A stretch of DNA of 64,000 nucleotides from Azadirachta indica (Eukaryota; Streptophyta; Magnoliopsida; Sapindales; Meliaceae): assembly GCA_022749755.1 (NCBI GenBank), contig CM040443.1, positions 13,655,744-13,719,743 on the forward strand. Reading direction: 5' to 3'. Positions 38,025 to 52,831 of this stretch are shown here, in pieces. A program made the position numbers and the translations under genes. The notes beneath the pieces were generated by a model. It had not been told where the DNA came from. It saw nothing but the letters and a program-made list of their open reading frames with translations, and ran no database searches. Numbering within the stretch: the first letter of the stretch is position 1; each line of letters begins with the position of its first letter.

Positions 38025-40254
38025 GTTTTTTTAAATTTATTATATCATTGTGTAGATTGATAAATTTAGAGTTTAATAAGACCGACGATAATCTATTCTG
38101 ATTACATCATCAACATTAAATAAAAGTTAAATGAATCATTATCAAATTATTATGACAAATATATATTTGACAATAGTTTAGAGACTCATAAATATTATAT
38201 TTTTTTAATTTATTTATTACTTTTAATATTATATTATACTTTGAGATCCACCAAAATTATTCAATTGAAGCTTAAACAAAATTTTTTCTCTTGCTTAGGA
38301 AGGTATTAACTTTAATTGAATTCTTAATTAAGGTAAGAAAATGAGTATTGCCGAATTAAATGGTGGTTAGCTAACAATAAGTAACACTTTAATATTGATT
38401 TGTAGCAATGAAATGATAAGAGTTACGACTTTAAAACAAATTTGTTATTATAAATTTATATTATGATAAATATTAACTTATTAATTATTATTCATTTCAA
38501 CTTATCAAAAATAGAAAAAAATATATTTTAAAAGTGAAAAACGTATTGAAAATATACAAATTTTTATAAGAATTTATATACAAAGAATAAGCAAATCTTT
38601 ACGAATTACATTTGAAAAATTAAAAAAATATTTTTATGTTACCAATAGAAGTTTTATTTTTAATTCGACATGTTGTAAATTTGAGATTGGGTATTGAACA
38701 TTAAAGAATATTATCATCATATGATTATTAGTTTATTAGCAATTGATTTATTAATTAAAAAAATGTAATTAAGGTCATTTAATATTGGTTGTCAAGCAAG
38801 AATAGAGAGAGAGAGAGAGAGAGAGAGAGGAAAGAAGAGGACAAAAGAGGAAACCGACAATGAAGTAGCAGCAACTAATACTGGATATATAAAGGAATCT
38901 TGATGTGGAGTGGAAGCATATATAAAAGACAAATATTTTGGGAACCAAAGAAACCAAAACGACAACACAATTCAACTTCCTCAAACCATGGGAAGATCTA
39001 AATTTGCCCATCTTTAATTAATTAATTAAATAAAAATAAAAATAAAAATAAAAATTATATACATATAAAAATGTTGGATCATGTAAGGGAATGCAATGCA
39101 AATTATATTTATGATTAATATATAATTAAAGTAACATTTATAAAAATAAATTAAAATAGGTATGAATATAATTAAAATATGAATATATTTAATTTATAAA
39201 TTTTTATGATACACTATTACTTTTATTTTATAAATTGGTTATAAGCAACTTCAGTAGTGGTAATGAATTATTGTCACTTATCATTATTGTCACGGTTATG
39301 CACTATAGTCATCATCATTTTTTCTCTTATTAGACCATTTTTGATAATAATCTTACCGTTATGTAAATCAAAAAATTTGAGGTCTAATAGTACCAACGAA
39401 AATTAGATTTAACAATATTTTTTATTATGAGTAGCCGATGAAAATAGCGATTGAGACCATTCGTGTTGTCGTCGGTGTTGGTGAAATTAGTTTAATTATT
39501 TTAAGTATATTTTATTTAGTTTATAATATATTAATAGATAATGTAATTATTATAAATATCTTATTAAATTTACATTACAGTTATATAAAATAATAATATT
39601 GATTTATTAAATTTTAGTTTATCAAAATACTATAAATCAATAATAATTATTTTTGTCAAACTTATATGTTGCTAACTCCTCTAATCCTATTATACATAAA
39701 AATAATAATAATTAATAATTTAAAAAGTTAAATTTTTATACAAATCAACCGCAACGATTAACATAAAAATATAAATAATATTTTTAAAATTAGTAGAATT
39801 AGAGTGTACATTATTTTATTGTATTTTCAAAATTTAGATCTCCGTTATTTTTTTATTATGAACGAATAAAATTATAATAAATGATTTAATCTTAATTGAT
39901 GATAAAAAAAATTATATACATAATAAACATCATTTAAATATTTTAATTAATTAAAAAAAATAATAATAATGAAAGAACAAAAGGAGAGCACCACTTGGGA
40001 GACAAGAAGCACAATAGGTCAACACAAAAAGTCAACAAAAATTGACATATGCATTAATGCCATGCAACTTGTCCAAAATACAAAACAAGTCCATTCGTTC
40101 ATAATTAAATTCTCAAGTGGAGCAAGAAAATGGAATGCTCTACATTCTTCTCACTTTCTTTGCTTTCACTTTTATTATAAAACGACTCCACAAGAGTCTC
40201 ATATCATATTCTCTTTTTTTTTAATTAGTGTCTGTTACTTTGGCTTTTTGACTT
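38025..40254. other. AT-rich spacer with two less AT-rich islands
   Basis: 38800-39015 has a GA microsatellite (38804-38829) followed by ACTGGATATATAAAGG and GAAGCATATATAAAAG, both TATA-like. 39969-40230 is less AT-rich, with several TTGAC/GTCAA motifs and TATTATAAAACGAC. Neither is followed by a convincing ORF. Confidence 0.35.
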
Positions 40255-40602
40255 TTTAAGATTAAAATCGTTTTAATTTTTTTAATTATTTGATTATTAT
40301 AAAAAAATTTTAAAATTTAAAAAGCTGTTATCTTTTTATTTAAGAAACCTGAATTTCAGGTTTGTAATTTTATTGTCTTTTTTACCTTTTTAAAAGATTA
40401 AAAATTATCTAAATATTCTTATTTTATTTAAAAAATTTTACTTAATTTTTTTATCTATTAAAATAATCACCTAATATTTATTGAAAATTATTAATAATAA
40501 TTAAATAATTAATAATTTTTTTGTAAAAATTTCAGTTATAAAATATTTATTTGTAAAAGTTTAGTTTAATAAATTTTATTTAAAAAGTGACTTCGAAGGA
40601 GC
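40255..40602. repeat. MITE-like element, copy 3
   Basis: Diverged copy sharing TTATTTGATTATTATAAAAA, AAATTATCTAAATATTCTTA, TATTAAAATAATCACCTAAT, TTAAATAATTAATAATTTTT and TTTATTTAAAAAGT with copies 1 and 2. The ends are eroded. Confidence 0.5.
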
Positions 40603-42735
40603 TCCAAATTGTTTTAAAATAAACAATAATTAAATACAAAAAGTAGACATATATTTGGTATTTATTTATTATATTTTCAAAAATTTTAACAAAATAAAAT
40701 ATAATAAGTTGAATTTTTATTATGAAATAGTTAAAATTAAAATATTTTAACTTTTTTAATCTATAGTTATTACCAGAAAAAATTAATAAATATTTAATAT
40801 AATAAGGATACAATTGAAACAACTACGATTGTATTTAATTCTAAAATCACACAATGATGAAGGTCAAAACTTACCTACTTACCACTTCAATTACAAATAT
40901 ATTTTAGAATAATTATAAATAATATATTACGCATTTTTATACTAAATTTTAAATTTTTTAGACTTACTTTGAGTACTTTAGAACACGTTCCACATAGTCG
41001 TTAGGATAAATTTCCTCCTCGCAATGTTATATAGTAGCCAAATCCTGTGTACAGAGACATAGGGGTATAGTTGTAAATAATGGAAAAGAATTGAACTAAA
41101 ATGAAAGTGTGTAATATTTATCATAAGTTGTCAATACGTCAAGAAAGGTGGACCCAGACGAACTGTATATTTCAATTTATTGACGAAAGTGACATCCCGT
41201 ATTTATCAACGTTATTATTACTCAGCCAAAAGCTGACTCGCAATAGATTTTCTTCTACACCCACCAATTATCTTTTGACACGTCACTTCTGTTCCATCAC
41301 ATTTTATCATGTGGCTGGCTAGAGATTTACCATGACGAAAGTACCCCTTTTTTATTTTATTTACTAAAGCACATGGTAAATTTAGATTTAGAGCACGTTC
41401 TTCTGTTAGGTCCCTAAGGGATTGACTATTTTGGCTTGATCTCATTTCATGTTTAGGACGATAAATGATGTGGGACTCAGCTCAGGTATATCCAGAAATC
41501 CAATCTGGCTGGGGGTGGGGTAGAGTCTTCGAGTACTACTATTCTTCTACTCCTAATTCGCTAATCTTTTTCTTGAAAAATAGTCGTCAAGCTTTAATTT
41601 TGAAGTAATGCCAAATGGATTTTGCTCGCTTTTTTAAATTTTAATAAATTCACTTATACTGATCAATCAAATGAACACAAATATATAACTAATACGAATA
41701 TATAATTACCAAGAAGGATTAGCAGTTATATATTTTTACATCAAACTTTAACCCTAATATTTATACATCTTTAATAGTTGAGATTAAATTTAAAATATAT
41801 AAATAATATATAATTATGTAAAATCATTGTAAATTTAGTAATAAGAGAGGGTAAAAATAACATACGCATAGGCATTGTTGCAAATTTCTGGAGTTGAGCT
41901 AAACTGGGCCACGATTTTGAGCCCAACTCTGAGTCCACACCAACGTCAGCTCATATGAGCTCTCTTTTTCTTTTTTTAATTCAGAATAAAAAACTATTTA
42001 TTCATTTTAATACTATTATGTATTAAAATTTTTGCAGTTTCATTTTATATACTAAAATTTATCACTTTCATTTAAGTAAATAAAATTAAAATACAGAAGT
42101 ACGAAATTTAAATTTATTTTTTAAAAAACAAAATTAAATATATATATATATATATATATATATAGGTTTGAATATGGAAAAACTATTAATCACATTGCTT
42201 CAAGTACAGTTTGAATCTTCGTGTCCTCCTCTAATTAGTAATTGTCTAAATTGCCCTTCACATCACCTATTAGCAAACTTAAGATTTACTTTTGAAATTC
42301 ACAGGAGCTACATACTACTTCACAACTAAAAACAATCCATGTACAATGTGCAACATAGTAACTATAGCTTCTAAAGTTACATTTGCAAGTCAATAACTAC
42401 TCGTTGTCTGTTAACAAAATTTTTATAGCCATTCAGATGTATTGAAGATTTTTCTCAGTACCAAAAAATTATTTATCTAATTCTATGTTACTCTCTCTTC
42501 CTTATCCTGCATTGTCATAAGCTTTGTATTTGTTCTATAAATAATCTTTGCTATAAACCTATCATCTCTAGATGTTTTATCCTTTTCAATGTCATCTATC
42601 TTCATTCTTCACACCAATACAAATTTTTCTTAAAAAAAAAAGAAACAGATAAAATGAAATAATATTTTACATACAGTGATATCCTGTAAAATACACCATA
42701 AAATTCCTAATGTACAAAAGTGAGAATTAAGGAAG
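40603..42735. other. Spacer and 3' flank of the EAPP-family gene
   Basis: 40980-41540 is less AT-rich but has no recognised gene on either strand. A GAGCTAAACTGGGCCACG segment lies near 41896. A TA microsatellite lies at 42139-42164. The 3' UTR of the minus-strand gene is expected just below 42735. Confidence 0.4.
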
Positions 42736-45700
42736 TCAGGACTCACTAGGGAGAACATTGAAGAAATGATAAACCTCATCTTCGTCAATGACACCGACCT
42801 TTGTTGAGCAAACAGAGCAGCTCACTGGCTTGAAGAAATCATCACCAGCAGGATTGGCTTTATATTCACTAGATTCCCTTTTTCTTTTCCCTTTTTCGGG
42901 TTTTCGGGTGACTTGCTGTACTTGGCCGCTTTCAATCTTACAGTTTACAACGAAAATTGCCCTGTATTGCGTTACATACTTTTCATGCCTACAAGATTCA
43001 AATCACGCTTTGTTATGATCAATGCAAATATGGATCTTCCCCATGAGAAAGTGATTTCATAGAGAGAAGTAAATTAAAAAAAAATTAAAGACAACAGCAT
43101 CTTCAATTTCTGTCATGTGAAGGGGGGAAGCAGCCTCAGTTCAAGATTGGACGAAGAAACATAACTAAAATGGATTCAGAATCAGCAAAAGATGCAAGAG
43201 ATATTCTGCTGACAAAAGGATCATTGAAACAAATTCAACTATTATATCAGAGTTGCTGATAAACAAATGTACACACAGCTCTATTACCAAAACAAAAAGG
43301 TCAACCACAAGAAGTTTGCTTCAAAACATCTGAAAATTACAACAGACTTGCTTTGTTACATCTAATAATCCTTTAACAGGATATTATTTCAACAGAAACA
43401 ACATGGAAGTTGATACTTGGAAAGAACAATAAACACTTGCTTCTGTCAGAGGGCATCACCAAGAAGCGGGTCTTCTGTTATAACTTTGCAGTTATATTTT
43501 GTGTGTCACCTCTAGAAATGGGATATGTGAATACATATATTATCCAAGAGTACAAATAAACTTGCTTTTAAGTTAAATTAAATATTGACCTTAAAATAAA
43601 TAATACATTAAGGGAATTAAGGGGGTGGCAGAGGAGGATTGGCCCACAGAGTACTTCCTGAACCCCAACAGCACTTGTTATGCAAGCACATATAGAGTTC
43701 CATAAACTGTGCATCCATGTAATTAAGTGCAGAATTGCTTGCCCCTCAATCCATATAATAGATGCCTTTGGAACTCGGTAATTACATGTGTCTACAAAAA
43801 GTTTGGTTGTTGGCGCCAATTTTCTTAAATTTATAGAAAAACAACTTAGTAGCCCATCAAATAAATTATATCACGTCAATGTGGATATAGGACCAGCACA
43901 GACTACAGAACAGCTGAGCTAGATATATACTTTGAGCTCCATATTTCTGGAAAGATGAATATTATGCATGGTTGGGTGGTAATAGAAATTTGCATACCTA
44001 TTTTCCATAGCACAACAAAATTAGACTACAATGAATGTTTATCAAAAACCATGTAAGAGGAATGCTTCGACCTGTGTAAGTACTTATGCTGTACAAGTGA
44101 TCTGGTAAAAGCACCAACTTGTCCCCAGGTGTGACCATACGGGACCTTTAAAGAAAAATACAAGACAACTGAGAGATCAGCTGTGTTTTTTTGTACCCTG
44201 AACTTTAAGAAAGTTAGCATTTATCACAAGCATTGCATTTGGGCATCTTTAATTGCACTCATATGTAATACAATATTTAAAAAATTATAAATTTAGTCAA
44301 AATTTCAGCAGGAAAAAAATTTCTGATCAACAAATTCTATAACAGAGAGAACAATAAATAGATCAAAGCTTCTCAATGTTTTTATTTTTCCATCTTCAGT
44401 GTTGAAGTTAGCAAATATTACTCAAGTTTTGTCATGATGCAACATTGGGGAACATCAGGATAGACGCTTAAGAATGATTTTTTCGGGGCACATCGTGAGA
44501 ATCACTCAACATGGATATAACTTATTCAATTGGAAACTGATCAATCAGGAGAAATAAAATCACTCAATGTTGTTATTTGCAAAAACAATCAGCGTGATTA
44601 AGTCAGCTGTTTATTGTAGGACAAATACAAGATTCACAAAGAAAACTTCATTTGCTAGTCTGACCTTCTCTTCACATTATATGAATATGTACTGTGTATT
44701 GACAATCTAGAACATATCTGGCTATCATCTATATTAAATGCTTGCACCTTTATTTCTTATGTTTACACATGTGACATAGCTAATGCATTCAATTTTATCC
44801 GTATGTCTCCTGCATCATTCTCCACCTTTTGAACAGAATTTGTCATCAAGTTGAACCCAACATCCTCCTCGGAATTGTCTCTTAACAAGCAATATATGCT
44901 AAAGTTGACTTCAGATAGAAATGCATTCTTAAATGTTGTTAGAGTTACTTTTCAACCAAATTCTACGCTAAGACACTAAATAAACATCTTGATAATTTGC
45001 AGGGAAATGGTTGAATAATTTATAAATATTGATTTTTAAGGAATTTATTTTTGGTCATTAGGCTTTAAATAGATGTTCTTACAGTAACTGGAAGTACAGG
45101 GTTCTTAGACAAGAGCCATGTTATGAGCAATAATGATAAAACATACGTAATATCAGATACATGAATGTAGAAGATGAAGCGAAGTATGTAGTAAATAACA
45201 GTTCCAGCTACATGTTACTGTATTGCCTATAAATACCTATGTAAGGTAGAGATAAAGAAGACCAGCGAATGATTAATTCTTTGTGGATCTTGTAACCTTG
45301 GAGACTGGGGTGGAGTGATTCTTTTAAAATCAAGCATGTGGCTCAGTTGTGGCAATTGATTCTGTGGGCAATATTTAGTCCTTTACACTAGTTGAGTGAC
45401 TTCCAGGGCATCCACCTCTAAGTATGATATATTTTCCATCTATTTTACTAATCTCTTTATCTGCATATTTTCTCTATTCCTTTATCAATGCTGCATCATA
45501 TTATTACTTCTTTTGATTTGTTTTACAAAATGGATCACAGTATTCATGGCAACCATTTTACCATGCCAAGCATTAACTAACAATGGTTTTCAACTAGGTA
45601 AAGAGGCTAAGCCATCTCTAATCAAATTATCCCGCAGAGTGGTTTTTCTGACCAAATACTAAATGCATAGAAAACGAAGACTTGTGCATGGTGACATGTG

Positions 45701-47984
45701 CATCACATGAGAGATAACAAAGGGTTAAAATTAACATAAATAAAAATTTTTCCCAAGAAAATCTAATACTTCAATGCATTGTAAAAGAACACCAAAGAAA
45801 TCAGAGACCAAGACAATTGAAAAGTAAGAGACGAGAATCAAAATGTGAAATTTGGCTAGATTAATGGTTATTCATTAGAGCAATTCATAATGGCATGGCA
45901 GAATTTCACTTCTTTAGTTTTTCGTTTATTGTGCTTTTTCACTTTTGAATGCAAATTTCTGACTGCTTAATGCATAAAATGAATAACTATCCATCTCCTA
46001 CCACTATTTTCCCTCGTGTTCCCATTTTTACAATTAATTTGCAAGTGTTTACAAGACATTAAGATTATAGAAACAACACAACTTTTAAAATGCACATAGA
46101 AAAGGGATTAATTCCAGGACAAAGGAAGAGAGACTGGTGCCACCAACTATGCTCAAGTCCAGTCATGTAAGAGTTTAGTCCTGGTATTGTGTAGACTGTA
46201 TATTAAGTGTAAGGATTACTATTGAAAAAAAAGCTTCAAAATACAACACTTCCATAACATAACAAGGCAAGGAACATAATACCTTTTGGTCTTCGCCCTA
46301 AACAATAATTACTCTGAAATTGATTCAGAGAAATGAGAACATCAATAAAGGAGGGTATCAGGAAAAGCAATTTATTTAGAAATGCTGCTCTTATGGACAA
46401 CAAGTGTGATTAGATTAGTGAAAAGGGGGAGAAGAAAAAAAGGAGCTTAAGCAAGGTCAAGAAGTGAAACAAGATTAAATGCTATGAAGAGAATGCTTCA
46501 AAGTGAGGCAAGAATAGAGAGATCTCCTACTGACTGAGGGGGAAGAAAGGGCATATTTTTTTAGGGGTGAAGGGGGAAGGACAAGATGGAGAACTTAGAT
46601 CTCGTGTTAGATTATATATTTAGCACTGCAGCACCTTCCAAAAGTTTTTTAGCACAATATGTTGAATGACAGTGTCAGCATGTTGTTCAACTGTTGTTCA
46701 CATAAGTTCACTAATGATCATCGTATATTCACACGATGCATATATTGTATTCAGCATCCAATAATTCTTTAGATAATGCTCACAATTGGTTTGTCCACAC
46801 ATTTTGTTAGTATTGTTGATTTGCATTATCTGTTTTTCAGGGCAGCTTTACAAATTAAATCTAACTCTGAGCTGTTAATAACGGTCTCTTAAGGGACTTC
46901 TTTTATTTATTTATTTATTTTAATTCATTACATTTCTTGAGATGTTTGAATTGCTAGTTGGTTCTTGCTTCTTTATTACATATTTATGCAAAATTTGTCT
47001 CATGGGCTCCATTAAACCTCTATATTTTTGTTTCTATTTCTTCCTTTTTATGTTTCATTCTAGGTTTTTATTATTTCAATTCAAAAATTGAATATTGTCT
47101 TAATTTATTTCAATCTTAAATTGCTGCAACCATATCACTATACAGATCCACTGCACTTACCTTTGGCATTCGAGGCAGAGAGTGGTGAAACAAGCTGGGC
47201 AGCTAAGCACAGCATCTGAGCTACGACCCTTTCTTTCTTTTTGAACCCACAATTCATCTTTATAGTCAAGCTTGGAATCATAGAATTCTGGTTTGACTGA
47301 GTAATCTATTTCATCATCATCAGAAACTGAAATATCAACATGTAAACACCACAGTTAGATTACCACCTTAATATGAGATCAAAATATTCAATAACATATA
47401 GTTCTTGAAGAAAATTTATAGATAAGGTTCACAATATCAAATTCATCGTGAACACAAAAAGAAATTGAGCACAAAAAATATCTTGAAACATTTAAAAAAC
47501 AAACATGAACACATGAAAAACCAAATATAGGTGGCCTCCAAAGACTAAACTAAACAGTTGACAAGCAAAGAAGAATACGAGAAGCAATGTTATAGACAAA
47601 TCATTGGAATGTATCCATAACCTAGGATTTAATATCAGCAAAATTACTAACGAAAAACAGATAAATACAAATTATATCAATAACACAAATACTCAACAAA
47701 TAAACTCGAAACATTATACAAACCATATTCTTTTAAAATGGCATTAACTTTGTTGATTTTCGTTTTAACTCTGATTATCTATCATCTAATTGACCCAAAA
47801 ATACTAGATAAGCATAGATTACACCTCCTAGTGATCACAAATTCGATTTCTACATCAACGGAACATACAATCGGTAGGAACATTGCTTGATATATATATA
47901 TAAAAGAAAAGAGAATGAAGAATTACCGGTTTGCTGAGAATTTGTTGGAGAGTAGACATGCTGCTGTTTGCCATCTCCTTCCAT
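42736..47984 (-). CDS. E2F-associated phosphoprotein (EAPP)-family protein
   Basis: Three minus-strand exons, 47984-47927, 47326-47161 and 42988-42736, join in frame (donors CCG|GTAATT and AAAG|GTAAGT; acceptors TCAG and GTAG) to give 158 aa. In animals EAPP is a nuclear phosphoprotein that binds E2F1-3 and raises E2F-dependent transcription; the plant role is little known. Residues 21-28 are acidic (SDDDEIDY), DYKDELWVQKERKGRSSDAV (40-59) is the family signature, C62-x2-C65-x4-C70-x2-C73 is a likely metal-binding knuckle, QYRAIFVVNCKI follows, then a basic nuclear-signal-like EKGKRKRE (106-113) and a second C132-x2-C135 pair. The end VYHFFNVLPSES is family-like. Intron 2 is 4.17 kb and holds no recognisable coding sequence. 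The ATG at 47984 is the only plausible start before the first donor. Confidence 0.92.
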
Positions 47985-50900
47985 ATCTTAAACTGAGTGA
48001 ACTCGGCCGCTTAAGCTCAGTAGCTCCTTCCTTAATAATAACTCACAGTGAAATGAAGACCGATGAAGAGTGAGAAAATCAATTTCAGGCCGACCGTGTG
48101 TTCACACGATTGTGACGAGTAATCCAGGGAGACCAGCCCGGTGTTAGGAGAAAATGATAACTTTTCTAAAATAATCCTAATTTGGATCCAATTGACCTAA
48201 GCAGCCACATGAAATTTTTTTAACCAATTTAGCCCAACATATATTTTTCGGACAACTTTACCCTCACCAGCGCCCTTCAATTTTTTTTTACATTTTAATA
48301 TGTTTTTTGACCTTTCTTTTTTTACTAACTTTCCCTTTTTACAAAAATCATAATTTTTTTTTCTTTCAAAATTTTTTCTTTTCAAAAATAGTGGTAATAT
48401 AAAGTGAGCATGTAATTTTTTTATTTTTCAATACAAAATAAAATGAATATGTGATTTATAATGTTTATAATATAAATGAGAATGTTTAAATTTTAATTTA
48501 GAATAAATTTATTGAATGCATGTTTTTGGACTATTTTGATAAGAAAATATATGGATTTAGGATGAATGGGTATTTTTTGGGTTTAATTTTTGTAGGGTGT
48601 AGATAATATAGATATATTTGGTAGCAATTTGGCTAGAATTTAGAAAAAACCATTAGAATAAGAGGAGAGTTGGAAAAGAATTCAAAGAAAAAGGAAGGAA
48701 ATAGTTTTTGGGTAAGGCAGAAAATCATGCCTTACACGAAAATTATTTTTTAATAAATCAAAAAATACGAGAAAATAATAATATTGAATAAATAAAATTA
48801 TAAAAATTAACAAAAAAATACATAATACAATAATTTCAGTTGGAAAAAGAAATTTTGCACAAGTATAGCAAGTGAATAAGAGAGGAATAGTTATATTTTC
48901 AAAATATTTCTCAATTCCTTTACATTTCAAAATAAAATAAAAACTAGTCAACACAAAATTTAGGATTAAAACTTAAGGGCTGGGTAGAATTGGATTTGGT
49001 TCGGTTGCATAGTTTGGTTTTAGTCTCATCTAAGTTTTAGGTTCCAAATTTTTAAAGGATATTTTTACAAAGGTCTTAAAATTTATAAAAACCACAAATA
49101 GAAAAAGTTTGTAAAATTTATAAAAATCTCCCTTTTATTGATGTGAATTTATATAAAATTTTACAGATTGTATATTTATTTGTAATTTGTATAAATTTTA
49201 AGAACTTAGGCAAAAATATCTCTTCCATAAATCAAATTCAAAACGAATGGATAGATTTAAAAAAATAAAAAATCGGAATTATTACGATAACCAAATCAAA
49301 CTAAACCGAATAATTCGATTTAGTTTGATTCGATTTAGTGTAGTTCAGTTTGATTTGATTGTGTCTTTTTGTTCATACCTATCTAAATATACCCAATATC
49401 AATTTATGATAAACACATAAAAAAAATTTAACAAAACACCTAATAAAAACTTACCAAGGTGAGAGGAAAATGATGAGATTTGAGATTTACGACTTTTGTA
49501 AAAATAAATGTACTTGTGATTTTTAATTAATTTTGTTTAATTGCACAAAAGTGAACTGAGAAAATGTAAGGGAGGAAGAAGAAGAAGGTACTATAAAGTT
49601 TTACATAGGCTTCTTGTTTGGTAACTCTACAAAAAATAAATAAAATAAGTTAAATAACGATGACATATTTTTCTTATAAATATTGATAAATTGTATATAT
49701 AATTATGTAATATTAAGTTTTTTTTGTAAAAAAGTTAATAAGCTTCTAACATAAATAATTTTCTTAAAAATTCTATCTTATCAGAAAAAATTGTATAAAT
49801 TTATATGGTTATACTTTAGATTAATATTATGTAGAGAAATTTATCTAACATAACTGTATTCCTCGTAAAAAAAATATCCCTTCTTCTTTGTAAAAAATAT
49901 ATAGGAGAAAAGAAAATAAGTATTTTTTGTTGGACTATCTTAAATATTTAAAAAATTCTTAAGTTATTTTCATCAATTTATTAAAAGTTATCGCTCCCCT
50001 CCCCCAAATAATAATAAATTAACTATTTAACCATTCTTTTAATTAAAAATGAAAAGATATAATAATGTTTTAGTCTCTAAATTTTGACTAAATAATAAAT
50101 TCAGATATACTTTACTAGATTTAATATTTTAGTCCCTATTATTAATATCAATCCGTTAAATACTGATAAAGTATAAATTTACTCTTGTTAATTGGATTTA
50201 AATGAATATGTTATACCATTCATCTTTAATATAACATATAAACATAAATATAACATTTACTCTAATTTACTACCTCTATTGCCCCTCTTTTTTTTCTCTA
50301 ATCTCTAAATATGCCATCACTATCACCGCCTCTATTTTCATCCTTTACCTTTTCTATTATTTTTTATTTTTCTCTCTATCACTTTCTTTGTTATGATTAT
50401 TGCCATTACTTCTTTCTCTTTTTTTAGGCATAAATTTTCTCTAAATTATATCTAAAAAATTGTTGATGAAAGGCATATAACTACTCAAACAAATTTCTAC
50501 AATTTTTGTTATCGTTTATTTGCAATAATGGTGAACTAAAGTCATGTGTTGTATGTTAAGGTTTTTGTCTCCTATGATCTATCTCTTAGGTAGCTTTTAT
50601 TAGTGATTATGAGGAGAAACAATAATTGAGATGGTAGGAATCAAAACGAGGCTAGCGCCAACTCGCCTTTTTTTCTAACCTGAACCCAACCCATCCCCAT
50701 TTGACATCCTTTGACCAATTTTGTTTTTATAACATTAATTTAATTTTTTTCATTTTAATCAAATACAACCAATTAAAATCACCATTAATTCTTTATTTAT
50801 CAATAAATTCATAATTCTAAGTCTTATATATAATCTTTTTCAATTATACAAATTGAAAAATAATTTATATTTTCCTATTTTAATTCACTCACATTTTGAT

Positions 50901-51534
50901 TTTCTCTTTTTCAATTTAATTAAAACTATACAATCATATAACCAAAATACAAAAATAACTAATTTTACATTAATAATATTACGATGCATAAAATCAAATT
51001 CAAACTTAGCAAAATTAGCACAGAATCAACACTACCTTATAAAAATCAACAATCCAAACTTTCTGATATTTTTTCAATTTTTCACAACAAAAAAATACCC
51101 AAAAGTTTCAATTCCATAAGTTTTTTAATATTCCAAAACAAAACAAAAATAACTCAAACTTTCCACAATTTCTTCAACTTTCTTCGTCATCCTTCAGCCT
51201 GAATTTTTTGTACCAGAAACATAACTGGAATTATACCGCAATGCTGTCATAATTTTTAAAACTTACTGGCACAAATAATGAATAGAATCATAATATCTAA
51301 AAAAGAAACGGCATTTGCATAAACGTTAACAATTACTACTGACTTTTATCTGTAGCCCACCATTACCTTTAGCCCCATCGAGAAAGATGAATGCTCTTTG
51401 CTGTCATTATAAATGCAAACCATTCGAAGAAGTGTTGATAAAATAACTGTGAGGTTCTGCAAAAAAAAAAAAAAATAATAATAATAATAATAAGTAGATA
51501 TAAATAAAAAAAATAGATAAAATCAGGAAGTGTC

Positions 51535-51576
<42 letters not shown>

Positions 51577-52831
51577 GTCCTTTCTTGTTCAACCTGCTGC
51601 ACAAAATCAACTAGCATACCAACACAACAAATCACCAAATTAAACAAATTTGATAAACCAAATTTTAAACATTATAAGACTGGAATCTTTTTGTTTTTCC
51701 ATCTAGTATTTGAAAAGACAAACTATTGCCAATGGCAGTGTGTTTAGTTTAATTTATCAACTAGCTGCCTTTTTCTCCTTCCCCACTTAATTATATTAGT
51801 ATTAGTGGTAGCTAAACATTATTAACAATCTATTGTCTGTTTTCAAGTAAAATTTGTGATCATTTTGACAAATCATTACAGGTCTGTAAGATCATCATCC
51901 ATCTTTCACATTCTTCTTCACTTCCATCATCATTGAATCATGTTTTAAGATCAAAATGCTATCTTTTATAAACTAATTACTTCAAAAAGAAAAGCACATT
52001 TTTTTTTTCAGAAGTGGAAGAAATATAGGGACATTTGAATGCATAAAACTCAAAAGAAAATGAGAGTGCCAGAATCTCAATCCCAATCATTAATTTATTG
52101 CCTTCATGTTCATCTCTATCATATCATTAATTGAAGAAAACTAAATCATTGAAAGGCTCAGAATAAAAAAATTATTAACATGGAGCTCTTCTTCCAGAGT
52201 TTTCGGAGTTTAATTATGTACACAAATACAAGTTAAACTAATACAATTGAACTAAGACAAGTTGGCCAAAATCAAACAAATCCAAAAGGGCATATGAAGA
52301 ACATCTCAAAACAATTAAAGCAAAATTGCACAACAACACTATCAATTCCACAACAAAACAACTCCATCAATTCATCATATAAACTAAATCACTTCATCAC
52401 TTCATCAATTCATCAATTTTGTATAAACTAAATCAATTCGTCAATTTTGCAACAACAACAAAAATTAAACCACTAATTGACATAACACAGCAATACAGCA
52501 GGGTAGTCACAATGCAAGAGCAAAAATTAAACTTGATAGCAATCTAACTTGCGATTGGGTGTGGTTCAAGGAGTTGCGATTACGGTGATGGAGTGTGAAT
52601 TGGAGGGGTTTCTCAAGCAATAGTGCGAAGATTAGCTGGATTAACGATAGAGCGATGAGCTAATTCTTGTCATAGTAGGCTAGTGGCCCGCTAGTTACTA
52701 GAGAGCATTTGATGAAGAGAAATCATTTTGACTTTAAGTTGATTAAGGTTTGCAGAAAACAAAAGCATGAAAAGAAAATTCGTTTTTTATTTTGTTTTTT
52801 ATGGAAACGGGTCAATAGGGGCGGGTGGGGC
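47985..52831. other. EAPP upstream region and AT-rich spacer
   Basis: 47985-48150 is less AT-rich and probably holds the EAPP-gene leader and promoter. 49285-49350 has an inverted AACTAAACCGAATAATTCGA / TTTAGTTTGATTCGATTTAG hairpin resembling the AACCGAA-rich part of the 7-19 kb array. 50850-51200 is AT-rich with two overlapping low-complexity frames that I reject. 52500-52740 is less AT-rich with no ORF. Confidence 0.4.
51534..51576. repeat. Compound (CT)n(TA)n microsatellite
   Basis: A CT run at about 51534-51556 is followed directly by a TA run to 51576. Confidence 0.95.

Noticed and set aside
42989..47160. Separate genes inside the 4.2 kb EAPP-family intron (frames at 43568, 44026, 45396)
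   Set aside because: The frames are short, lack recognisable domains and conserved splice partners, and look like ordinary intron sequence.
50853..51202. Two overlapping 72-88 codon frames
   Set aside because: Low-complexity AT-rich codons in two frames at once. No domain, no start context and no homology that I recognise.
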